The notes beneath the pieces were generated by a model that searched no databases, was not told the DNA's origin, and saw nothing but the letters and a program-made list of their open reading frames with translations. Of a DNA stretch of 64,000 nucleotides, positions 1 to 7,738 are shown one piece after another. Position 1 is the stretch's first letter; each line of letters starts with the position of its first letter. Where the stretch lies: NCBI RefSeq assembly GCF_000195635.1, contig NZ_GL882621.1, forward strand, positions 113,940 through 177,939, written 5' to 3'. Position numbers and translations under genes: made by a program. The DNA comes from Bacteroides fluxus YIT 12057. Lineage in GTDB: Bacteria; Bacteroidota; Bacteroidia; Bacteroidales; Bacteroidaceae.

Positions 1-5
1 CGTTT

Positions 6-123
6 GGTGGCGCAAAGGGTGGCGCAAAACTTTTGTAAAGTACTGTGCTGCAATGCAAAACTATGGCGCAAAGCGTGTCCAAAAAGTGGCGCAAAAAATA
101 GGGTGCAAACGGGTGGACGCAAA
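6..123. repeat. Degenerate short repeat GGTGGCGCAAA
   Basis: Six related copies of GGTGGCGCAAA lie in the first 123 bases: exact copies at 6-16 and 18-28 (12 bp apart), shorter ones at 64-72 and 86-95, and weaker ones at 102-109 and 112-123. No convincing gene covers the stretch. The left window edge hides whether the array continues. Function is unknown. Confidence 0.5.
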
Positions 124-152
124 TGCTTGGAATATAAGGCGTTAAATGAGGC

Positions 153-971
153 CTATGCCTTCCTCTCTTCCATTTTCTTTTTCACGAACCCGATTTTGAG
201 GTTGGCCTCTTCCATGTTTTTCTTGATTTCTGCCATGGAAGACAGCAATTGCGCTAATTCATAAACGCTGGCCAATGCCTGGCGGTCGGCAACGGTCATG
301 TGGGTGGAATACGGGCGCTCTCCCAGGTAATTGACTTTTATGTTTTTATCCTTGTTCAGATAAAGGAACCCCATGACATTGCCGTCTTCACCCATTTTGT
401 AATCCGCTTTTTCTATTTTTTCTCCCAGGTCGGTGGTTTCATAGCTGTCTTTGGAAGCGGGCGTTTCCGCGAAACTGCCGTCGGGAGCGATTACCTTGAC
501 CGCTACGTGGTGAATGTTACGGGAACCGCAATAGATGGAGGTCATGCTCATTACGCCGTTTTCATCTACTTGAAAGCGGAGGAAAGAGCGGTGCAGGTTC
601 TTTTCTATCACTTGTGCGGGATGCAGGTAATTGCCTGTTTTCTGGTATTCGGCATCTTTTTCAAAGGCAAACTTGCTTTTGACGGCATCGAACTCTTGTT
701 GTTTTACCTGTAGCATGCTATCCAGGTAAGCCAGGCTCTGTTCCTGCTCCTTCAGTTCCACTTCTTGCATCAGCCCGATTCCGGCGCGGCGGGTTTCAAA
801 AGCTTTGGGATAAAGGATTTTGATGCTGTCGATCTGTTTTTTGGCTTCGCTATAGTCGCCTTGTTCAAACGCCAGGCGGGCGGCTTGCAGTTTTTCACCG
901 GCTTTTTTCTCTATATCTTCGCAAGCGAAGAGCGTGCAGCACAGGCACGCAAGTAATGCTGCTTTCTTCAT
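153..971 (-). CDS. Conserved lipoprotein, unknown function
   Basis: A 272-residue protein starting at MKKAALLACL; the frame is open a little further upstream, but this start gives a clean lipoprotein signal ending in LFAC, so the mature protein is probably lipid-anchored and periplasm- or surface-facing. Residues about 25-60 look like one TPR-type helical repeat (AFEQGDYSEAKKQID). A charged helical stretch, probably coiled coil, follows to about residue 110. The central part is beta-rich, and the C-terminus is again a charged helix. I do not recognise a family with known function. It is divergent from cca, with 83 bp between the starts. Confidence 0.8.
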   Translation of the reverse strand: MKKAALLACLCCTLFACEDIEKKAGEKLQAARLAFEQGDYSEAKKQIDSIKILYPKAFETRRAGIGLMQEVELKEQEQSLAYLDSMLQVKQQEFDAVKSKFAFEKDAEYQKTGNYLHPAQVIEKNLHRSFLRFQVDENGVMSMTSIYCGSRNIHHVAVKVIAPDGSFAETPASKDSYETTDLGEKIEKADYKMGEDGNVMGFLYLNKDKNIKVNYLGERPYSTHMTVADRQALASVYELAQLLSSMAEIKKNMEEANLKIGFVKKKMEERKA

Positions 972-1019
972 ATTTCTTGTTCTTGGAGTTTCCGGGAACA
1001 AAAATAGAAATAATATCCG

Positions 1020-1027
1020 TATCTTTG
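1020..1027 (+). promoter_or_regulatory. -7 promoter box for cca
   Basis: TATCTTTG matches the Bacteroides -7 consensus TAnnTTTG and lies 27 bp before the cca start. No clear TTTG -33 box is present at the expected distance. Confidence 0.6.
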
Positions 1028-1054
1028 CCCTTTCAAAAAATGATTTATTGACAA

Positions 1055-2485
1055 ATGATAGAATTGACGGCAGAAGAACTGAAACAATATTTCAGTGACG
1101 ACATATTCAAGCGGATATCCGGGACGGCAGATAAACTGGGACTGGAATGCTATGTGGTGGGAGGATATGTACGCGATATTTTCCTGCAACGTCCATCCAA
1201 AGATATTGATGTAGTGGTAGTGGGCAGTGGCATTGCCATGGCCGAGGCGCTGGGCAGAAGCTTGGGACGCGGGGCGCATGTCTCTGTCTTTAAGAATTTC
1301 GGGACGGCGCAATTAAAATATCACGGTACGGAAGTGGAGTTCGTGGGAGCCCGTAAAGAATCCTATACACATGATTCCCGTAAGCCCATCGTAGAAGACG
1401 GTACTTTGGAAGATGACCAGAACCGGCGTGACTTTACCATCAATGCAATGGCTGTCTGCCTCAACAGTGCCCGTTACGGCGAGTTGGTCGATCCTTTCGG
1501 CGGGATGGAGGACCTGAAAGAGAAAACCATCCGTACCCCGCTCGATCCGGACATTACTTTCAGTGACGACCCTTTGCGCATGATGCGTTGTATCCGTTTT
1601 GCCACGCAGCTGAATTTCTACATAGATGATGTCACGTTCGAATCTTTGCAGCGTAACCGTGACCGCATTTCCATCATATCCAAAGAGCGCATTGCGGATG
1701 AATTGAATAAGATACTTCTTTCTCCGGTACCTTCCAAGGGGTTCATAGACCTAGACCGCAGTGGTTTGCTGGAACTTATTTTCCCGGAGTTGGTAGCCTT
1801 GCAAGGGGTGGAAACCCGTAATGGAAGGGCACATAAAGACAACTTTTACCATACGCTCGAAGTGCTTGATAATATCAGCAAGAAGACCGATAACCTCTGG
1901 TTGCGCTGGGCGGCCCTTCTGCATGATATCGCCAAGCCTGTAACCAAGCGTTGGGAACCTCGTGCCGGATGGACATTCCATAATCATAATTTTATCGGCG
2001 AGAAGATGATACCGGAGATCTTCCGGAAGATGAAGCTGCCCATGAACGAGAAGATGAAGTACGTGCAGAAGTTGGTGAGCCTGCACATGCGTCCTATCGT
2101 GATAGCGGATGATGTGGTGACCGATTCTGCAGTCCGCCGTCTGCTGTTCGAGGCGGGGGATGACATCGATGACCTCATGACTCTGTGCGAGGCCGATATC
2201 ACTTCAAAGAACATGGAACGTAAGAAGCGTTTCTTGAATAACTTTCAGTTGGTACGCCAAAAGTTGAAAGATCTGGAGGAACGTGACCGGATACGCAATT
2301 TCCAGCCTCCTGTCAGCGGTGAGGAAATAATGGAAACATTCGGCTTGACGCCTTGCCGGGAGGTCGGTGCGTTGAAAAGTGCAATTAAAGATGCTATTTT
2401 GGACGGAGTAATACCCAATGAATATGAAGCTGCGCGTACTTTTATGTTACAACGGGCCGAGAAGATAGGATTGAAAAAAATATAA
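1055..2485 (+). CDS. cca: tRNA nucleotidyltransferase with HD domain
   Basis: Adds or repairs the 3' CCA of tRNAs (class II nucleotidyltransferase, poly(A) polymerase superfamily). The 476-residue protein has the family order. The nucleotidyltransferase core shows GGYVRD at residues 36-41 and the metal-binding pair DID at 50-52. RRDFTINAMA and the RMMRCIRFA segment follow. A C-terminal HD phosphohydrolase domain begins at HD, residues 290-291. Bacteroidota enzymes of this length normally carry the HD domain, but a role purely as poly(A) polymerase cannot be excluded from sequence alone. It is a single-gene unit with its own -7 box and a terminator directly after the stop. Confidence 0.93.
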   Translation: MIELTAEELKQYFSDDIFKRISGTADKLGLECYVVGGYVRDIFLQRPSKDIDVVVVGSGIAMAEALGRSLGRGAHVSVFKNFGTAQLKYHGTEVEFVGARKESYTHDSRKPIVEDGTLEDDQNRRDFTINAMAVCLNSARYGELVDPFGGMEDLKEKTIRTPLDPDITFSDDPLRMMRCIRFATQLNFYIDDVTFESLQRNRDRISIISKERIADELNKILLSPVPSKGFIDLDRSGLLELIFPELVALQGVETRNGRAHKDNFYHTLEVLDNISKKTDNLWLRWAALLHDIAKPVTKRWEPRAGWTFHNHNFIGEKMIPEIFRKMKLPMNEKMKYVQKLVSLHMRPIVIADDVVTDSAVRRLLFEAGDDIDDLMTLCEADITSKNMERKKRFLNNFQLVRQKLKDLEERDRIRNFQPPVSGEEIMETFGLTPCREVGALKSAIKDAILDGVIPNEYEAARTFMLQRAEKIGLKKI

Positions 2486-2491
2486 GTGTTG

Positions 2492-2512
2492 TCACGGAAA
2501 ACCGTGATTTTT
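2492..2512 (+). terminator. Rho-independent terminator after cca
   Basis: A 6-bp stem TCACGG/CCGTGA with an AAAA loop is followed by TTTTT. It begins 7 bp after the cca stop codon. Confidence 0.8.
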
Positions 2513-2636
2513 GCTCTGGTAACTTGGCTATCTTTTTGACCCTCTTGATATTCTTTTTCATCACTTTAGTACAGATAAACCTATTTATAATAAAAAAAAC
2601 AGGAAAAGGTTGGCTCTGTGATAGGAAATTAATGTT

Positions 2637-2644
2637 TATATTTG
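2637..2644 (+). promoter_or_regulatory. -7 promoter box for the WD40-caspase operon
   Basis: TATATTTG lies 42 bp before the start of the WD40 gene. A partial -33 box (TTGG at 2610-2613) lies 23 bp upstream, slightly farther than usual. Confidence 0.55.
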
Positions 2645-2685
2645 CAAGTACATATAAACATGGTTTACTTTAAACGATAGAGGTT

Positions 2686-4863
2686 ATGAATGAGATGAGA
2701 TTATGGAACACTCCTGCCAAAGGCATTGCCATGCTTTTTGTGGGTGCTTTGTTCTGCGGGCAGGTAATGGCCCAGGTAGAAGTGAAAAGGAGTTTTCCTT
2801 CCGGGAAACGTATTACTGCCTTTGACAATACCACATTTTGTACCGCTTTTTTGTCTGATGGTTCTTTGTTTACACTGCGGGATATACCTGTTGTCGATCT
2901 GAGGGATATCGACCAGATAGTGTTCAATCCTACGGGCAGTTCTTTGGCATTGCGCCGCGGCAAGAAAGATATTTGCATTTATTCTTTCCGTGACCGCAAC
3001 AAGAAGCTGTTTGAACTGAAGGACAAACGGAAAGGATTGAAGGACAGGCGGAATCTGGAGTTTGTGTTGCCGGGCGAAGCCGGTGCGGAACTGATGAAAG
3101 ACGCTTCCAAAGGCGACATTGTGTCCATTACCATGTGCTATGGTGCAGATGCCCGTAATTTTATCGTTTCCAACTCTTTGGGTGAGATTATCGTTTATGA
3201 TACAAAAGAGTATCTGCCACAGGCATACATCCAAGGCAAGGCTCCGGCTACTGTATTGGCTATGAGTTCCAACAACTATTTTATTGCTGCCGGGACAGGA
3301 AAGAACATTGATGTATGGAATTTCCAGACGAAGCAGCTCCGTACTTCCATTCCGATGACCGGCATGGTGACCGGTATGGAGTTTTCAGCCGATGCTTCGC
3401 AACTGGCGGTTGTGACGGACGACAGCCGTTTGACCATTCTTGATACCAAGAACTGGGACAAGGTGGATATCTTCGACAAGATTGGAGGCAAGTTGTCTTG
3501 CCCGTCTTTCCATCCGGAAGGAAAATATGTCAGCGTGGTGAAAGATGACAATGCGATTGTTATTATGAACCTCAAGAACAGTGCGGTGGAACAAACGTTG
3601 GATGAAGCTGTCGGAGGTGTGGCAGGCAACCGTTTCTTTATCAACAAGCAGAATAGCGATGTCTTTATGATATCCAACCGCCAGAAAGACCTTGTCTTCT
3701 GGGATGCTAATGGCTTGAATCCTTTCTTCGGCAAATTGATGAGTAAGGAAGTGGATGCCAAGATGAATGAATGGGTAAAGATGATGCAGGGTGAGTCCAT
3801 GGAGGATTATGCCATCCGTGTAAATGATGAGACACGCTTGAAGCAACAGCAGTTGTTCGCTCAGGAAGTGGCTACCGAGTTGGCCGGTGACCGTATTTCC
3901 ATCGAGAATCCTTTTGTAGGCGACTATGATGCTTCCAAGAGCATGCTGAATATCGGCTTTCATTCATTGCCTTCCATTTCGTTGGAGGTGCCTGCCGATG
4001 AGGCCGGAGACTTCAAGGACAGCAAGAACTTGAAATTCGATAACGCGGTCTATGTCTTGAATGACAAGGATGAATTCGAATTGGCATACGTTGAGGTCCG
4101 TAACGAAACGACCAATAAGGTTTATATCTATGATAACATCGGGCGTACCAAATTGACGGCTTTGGAAGCTGACGACAATTTTGTTCCTCTGGAAGTGATG
4201 CAACAGGCAAGCCGTGAAGAAATACAGCTGAAGGAGATCAAGGAAGCTGTTATCGAAGAAAAGAAACAAGATAAGCTGATTACCGAAAACACGCAGATTG
4301 ACGTGAAGACGGAGGTTGTTCCGGGGGTGGATGCTGACGGTAACAAGATTCTGAACTATAAGGTTGGTTATCAATACGAAGTTATCAACAAAGAGTTCTC
4401 CGCCAAAGAGGATTTCCCGTCGGGCGGCTATAATATTGAACGTTCTAATGCGGCCATGTCCCTGATGAAGATCATCAAGAATGCTTTTGAAGGTGATTTC
4501 GCCAAATATTTGTCTGAAGGCAAGCAGGTGAAGGTGATTATTACCGGTTCTGCCGATGCCAGTCCGATCCGCGGACGTATAGCCTACGGCGGGCAATATG
4601 GCGAATATACGGATGAACCTTACTACAAGGACGGTAACCTTGACAATATTACGGTTACAAAGGCATCGGGTATCACAAGCAACGAGCAGTTGGCGTTGAT
4701 GCGTGCTGCCGGGGTAAAGAACTACATTGAAAAGAATGTCGCTACTTTGGAGAATACCAGGAATGAATATGAATATCATGTGGAAGTTGCCAAAGAGCGC
4801 GGGGGTGAGTTCCGTAAGATTAATGTGGAATTTGTAATCATGGACGCCTTCCCGGTAAAATAA
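2686..4863 (+). CDS. Secreted WD40-propeller protein with OmpA-like C-terminus
   Basis: A 725-residue exported protein whose signal peptide ends near GQVMAQ. Residues about 40-340 form degenerate WD40-type beta-propeller repeats, with recurring pieces such as VLAMSSNNYFIAAGTGKNIDVWNF and GMEFSADASQLAVVTDDS. The middle third is charged and partly helical. Residues about 560-720 resemble an OmpA-like peptidoglycan-associating domain (VKVIITGSADASPI followed by an RAAGVKNYIE-type helix and KINVEFVI). The caspase gene follows after 33 bp with no terminator, so the two are probably co-transcribed. A plausible inference is an envelope-anchored scaffold partnered with a protease; no substrate can be deduced. 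Family assignments are by eye. Confidence 0.75.
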   Translation: MNEMRLWNTPAKGIAMLFVGALFCGQVMAQVEVKRSFPSGKRITAFDNTTFCTAFLSDGSLFTLRDIPVVDLRDIDQIVFNPTGSSLALRRGKKDICIYSFRDRNKKLFELKDKRKGLKDRRNLEFVLPGEAGAELMKDASKGDIVSITMCYGADARNFIVSNSLGEIIVYDTKEYLPQAYIQGKAPATVLAMSSNNYFIAAGTGKNIDVWNFQTKQLRTSIPMTGMVTGMEFSADASQLAVVTDDSRLTILDTKNWDKVDIFDKIGGKLSCPSFHPEGKYVSVVKDDNAIVIMNLKNSAVEQTLDEAVGGVAGNRFFINKQNSDVFMISNRQKDLVFWDANGLNPFFGKLMSKEVDAKMNEWVKMMQGESMEDYAIRVNDETRLKQQQLFAQEVATELAGDRISIENPFVGDYDASKSMLNIGFHSLPSISLEVPADEAGDFKDSKNLKFDNAVYVLNDKDEFELAYVEVRNETTNKVYIYDNIGRTKLTALEADDNFVPLEVMQQASREEIQLKEIKEAVIEEKKQDKLITENTQIDVKTEVVPGVDADGNKILNYKVGYQYEVINKEFSAKEDFPSGGYNIERSNAAMSLMKIIKNAFEGDFAKYLSEGKQVKVIITGSADASPIRGRIAYGGQYGEYTDEPYYKDGNLDNITVTKASGITSNEQLALMRAAGVKNYIEKNVATLENTRNEYEYHVEVAKERGGEFRKINVEFVIMDAFPVK

Positions 4864-4896
4864 ACATTACTGGATAAATAGAAAAACAGACTAGAT

Positions 4897-7656
4897 ATGA
4901 AGAAACTTTTCATACTGACAACCATTCTCGTGTTGGGAGCGTGGATGAAGGTGGCGGCACAAGATGCCGCCACCGCTTCCAAACGCGCCAACCAACAATA
5001 TGTGCTTTTTGAAAGTGAGCGCGATAAAGGGACAAACGTAACTGCGATGTACACTTATCTGCTGGATAGTTACGGACAGTTCATAAAGGTAGTCGAAGCA
5101 CCGGATAACGGTCAGTATTTGAGCGGCGCCAAGAACCGTTTGCGTGCCATGTATCCTTATCTGCTGAATGGTGCCGTTTACTATTCGGAGCAGAAACAGC
5201 CTTCCAAGGCACTTGATTTTGCGGCTGCGTATATTGAAATGCCGCAATTGAAGATTTTCCGTAGCGAGTTGCTACCGAAAGACAGCCGTTATGCTTCGGT
5301 GGTATATTATGCCGCGGTGTCGGCCTATAACTTGCAGAAGTACTCCCAGGCGTTGAAGTATTTTCAAGAATATCTGAATACCGGTGTGGATGCGCAGGAA
5401 AAGGATTGCTATGTGTACATGAACATGATTTACCAGGCACAGAAGAACTATGACGAACAGGAAAAAATCCTGGAAAAGGCAATTGCCAAATATCCTGTCT
5501 CGCTTGATTTTCTCTATAACCTGGTGAACGTACATATTGCCACCAACAATATGCCTAAGTTGTTGGCTGCCATCGACCGTATTTTGACGGTCGATCCCAA
5601 TAATGACAAGGTATTGCCTATCAAGGCGCGTATCCTGGAACGCCAGGGGAAGAATCTGGAGGCACTGGATATTTACAAACGTCTCTATGCGCTGTATCCC
5701 AACAGTTTTGAATTGTTGACGGGAGTGGCGCGTGCCAATTTCAATGTGGCGACAGAGATTGTAAACAACGGGGCTACCATTGCCAATGATACGGAGTATG
5801 CCCTGGTTCGTCAGCGCGCTTCCGGCTACCTGCTGGATGCCAAGGACCAGTTCCTGAAAATCCTGGAGAAGGAGCCTGCCTCCAAGATGTATATGCAGGG
5901 ATTGGCCGGCGTATATCAGTATATGGATATGAAAGCCGAATACGAGGTGTTGATGAAGATTATCACCGATGGTGCCTCATATGCTTCTTTCCCTTCCCGG
6001 TTGATGGCTTATAATGAAGCTCTGAAGAAGACCGAAGCGGTGGCACAGCAGCAGGAATCTGCCCCGGTACCGGTGGATCCGGCCATGCTGGTTATCCGTG
6101 TGGATAGCTTTATGGATGGTAACAAAAATAAGGTAATTGATGCGGGCGAAAGCTTTGCCATACAGTTCACCATCGAGAACAAGGGCCAGGGAGATGCTTA
6201 TAACCTTCGCCTCCGCCTTTCCGAACAGCAAGGCTTCGATGAGTTTTTTGACGGCCCGCGCGAGCTGGACGGCGGTAATATACCGGCAGGAACTTCCAAG
6301 GAATATACTTTCCGCTATTTAGTGAAGAAAGAGATGCCGACCTCTCTGGCCAAGATTAACATTTATGCGTTTGAGGCGAACGGCTTCGATGCCGATCCTG
6401 CCGAACTGATTGTCAACACGCAGGAATATGCCATGCCGCGCCTGCGGATAGCAGACCACCAGTTCTTTGCATCCGAAGGCTCATCCATCACATTGGGCAA
6501 GAACGGTAAGCTGACTTTGGCGGTGCAGAACTTCGGAACGAAGACTGCCCATAAAGTGAAGCTGAATTTTAAGCTGCCCAACAATATCTTTACTACCGAT
6601 ACCCCGGAAATGACCATTGACAGTATCGCTCCGGGGGATGTAGCGACGCTGGATTATGGCTTTCTTGTGAACAAGCGTTTTGACGGGGATTCTATCGCCG
6701 TAATGGTAAGTGTGAGTGAGGACAGCCGTTCTTCTTATCTGAGTGAAGCCTATAAGGTGAAGGTAGGTGAATATCTGACTGCTTCCAGTTCTATTAAGAT
6801 TAATGGAAATGTGGCAACACGCAAGGTGGAGGCCAAAGATTTCCAGATTGGTTTCCATAGCGAGTTGCTGGAAGATGTTCCGGTGGGAGCTGTGAACCGT
6901 CACCGTTATGCCTTGATTATCGGTAATGAGGATTATAGCATGACCGGTGCCAATGCCGAAATCAATGTTCCCTATGCGGTAAATGACGCTATGCTGTTCC
7001 GTGAATATTGTGTCCGCACCTTTGGCGTACCCGACGGGCAGATAAAGATTGTTCCCAATGCCACTGCCGGTATGATGCATGAACAGCTCGATTGGCTGGT
7101 GAATATGGCAAGTACGGATCCGGAGGCAGAACTGATATTCTATTATTCGGGACATGGCAACAATGATGAGGCTACCAAAGAACCTTATTTGTTGCCGGTG
7201 GATATCACAGGCAAGAACATCCGTCTGGGTATCTCTCTGGCCGATTTGTACAAACGGCTGGCCACATATCCCATCAAGGGTGCATACGTATTCCTGGACG
7301 CATGTTTCAGCGGCGGTTATAAGAGTGCCGCTCCGTTGCTTGCGCAGAAGGGGGTACGTGTAGTTCCAAAGGTAGGTTTACCGCAGGGGCATACCTTGAG
7401 TTTTTCTTCCAGTAGCGGTGACCAGACATCCAGTGTCTATCATGCCAAGAAGCAAGGTTATTATACTTATTTCCTGATAAAGGCCATTAAGGATGCGAAG
7501 GGGGACCTTACCATGAAGCAATTGTTCGAAAAGACCAATGCCGAGGTTAAGAAGGCCACTGCCTTGATTGGCAAGATGCAGGAGCCGCAGTATATGGCTT
7601 CTCCCACGTGGACGGATTGGACCGACATTAAACTGAAAACTCCGCCGCTAGAATAA
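4897..7656 (+). CDS. Secreted TPR-CARDB-caspase protein (peptidase C14)
   Basis: A 919-residue protein with an N-terminal signal peptide (cut near VAAQ). TPR-like repeats occupy about residues 100-360. One or two CARDB/Ig-like adhesion domains occupy about 400-620 (LTLAVQNFGTKTAHKVKLNF). A C-terminal caspase-like p20 domain starts near residue 665 at RYALIIGNEDY. The catalytic dyad is intact: His753 in YYSGHG and Cys803 in DACFSGG. The caspase domain would face the periplasm or exterior, unlike regulatory caspases acting in the cytoplasm. It sits 33 bp behind the WD40 gene, a pairing that suggests joint function. The basic or acidic specificity pocket cannot be read with confidence. Confidence 0.88.
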   Translation: MKKLFILTTILVLGAWMKVAAQDAATASKRANQQYVLFESERDKGTNVTAMYTYLLDSYGQFIKVVEAPDNGQYLSGAKNRLRAMYPYLLNGAVYYSEQKQPSKALDFAAAYIEMPQLKIFRSELLPKDSRYASVVYYAAVSAYNLQKYSQALKYFQEYLNTGVDAQEKDCYVYMNMIYQAQKNYDEQEKILEKAIAKYPVSLDFLYNLVNVHIATNNMPKLLAAIDRILTVDPNNDKVLPIKARILERQGKNLEALDIYKRLYALYPNSFELLTGVARANFNVATEIVNNGATIANDTEYALVRQRASGYLLDAKDQFLKILEKEPASKMYMQGLAGVYQYMDMKAEYEVLMKIITDGASYASFPSRLMAYNEALKKTEAVAQQQESAPVPVDPAMLVIRVDSFMDGNKNKVIDAGESFAIQFTIENKGQGDAYNLRLRLSEQQGFDEFFDGPRELDGGNIPAGTSKEYTFRYLVKKEMPTSLAKINIYAFEANGFDADPAELIVNTQEYAMPRLRIADHQFFASEGSSITLGKNGKLTLAVQNFGTKTAHKVKLNFKLPNNIFTTDTPEMTIDSIAPGDVATLDYGFLVNKRFDGDSIAVMVSVSEDSRSSYLSEAYKVKVGEYLTASSSIKINGNVATRKVEAKDFQIGFHSELLEDVPVGAVNRHRYALIIGNEDYSMTGANAEINVPYAVNDAMLFREYCVRTFGVPDGQIKIVPNATAGMMHEQLDWLVNMASTDPEAELIFYYSGHGNNDEATKEPYLLPVDITGKNIRLGISLADLYKRLATYPIKGAYVFLDACFSGGYKSAAPLLAQKGVRVVPKVGLPQGHTLSFSSSSGDQTSSVYHAKKQGYYTYFLIKAIKDAKGDLTMKQLFEKTNAEVKKATALIGKMQEPQYMASPTWTDWTDIKLKTPPLE

Positions 7657-7680
7657 AGTTGTAAGTAAGGCCATATAAAA

Positions 7681-7718
7681 GAAGGGCAGATTGTGATATC
7701 GAATCCAATCTGCCCTTC
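7681..7718. terminator. Bidirectional terminator between caspase gene and pit
   Basis: A 13-bp perfect stem (GAAGGGCAGATTG and its complement at 7706-7718) with a 12-nt loop lies between convergent genes. AAAA precedes it, giving a U-tract for the leftward transcript. Confidence 0.75.
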
Positions 7719-7738
7719 GTGATTTATTGATGGTTTAT

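Noticed and set aside
3964..4779. 271-codon frame opposite the WD40 gene
   Set aside because: Hydrophobic-looking only because it mirrors the real coding strand; no start signals or homology pattern.
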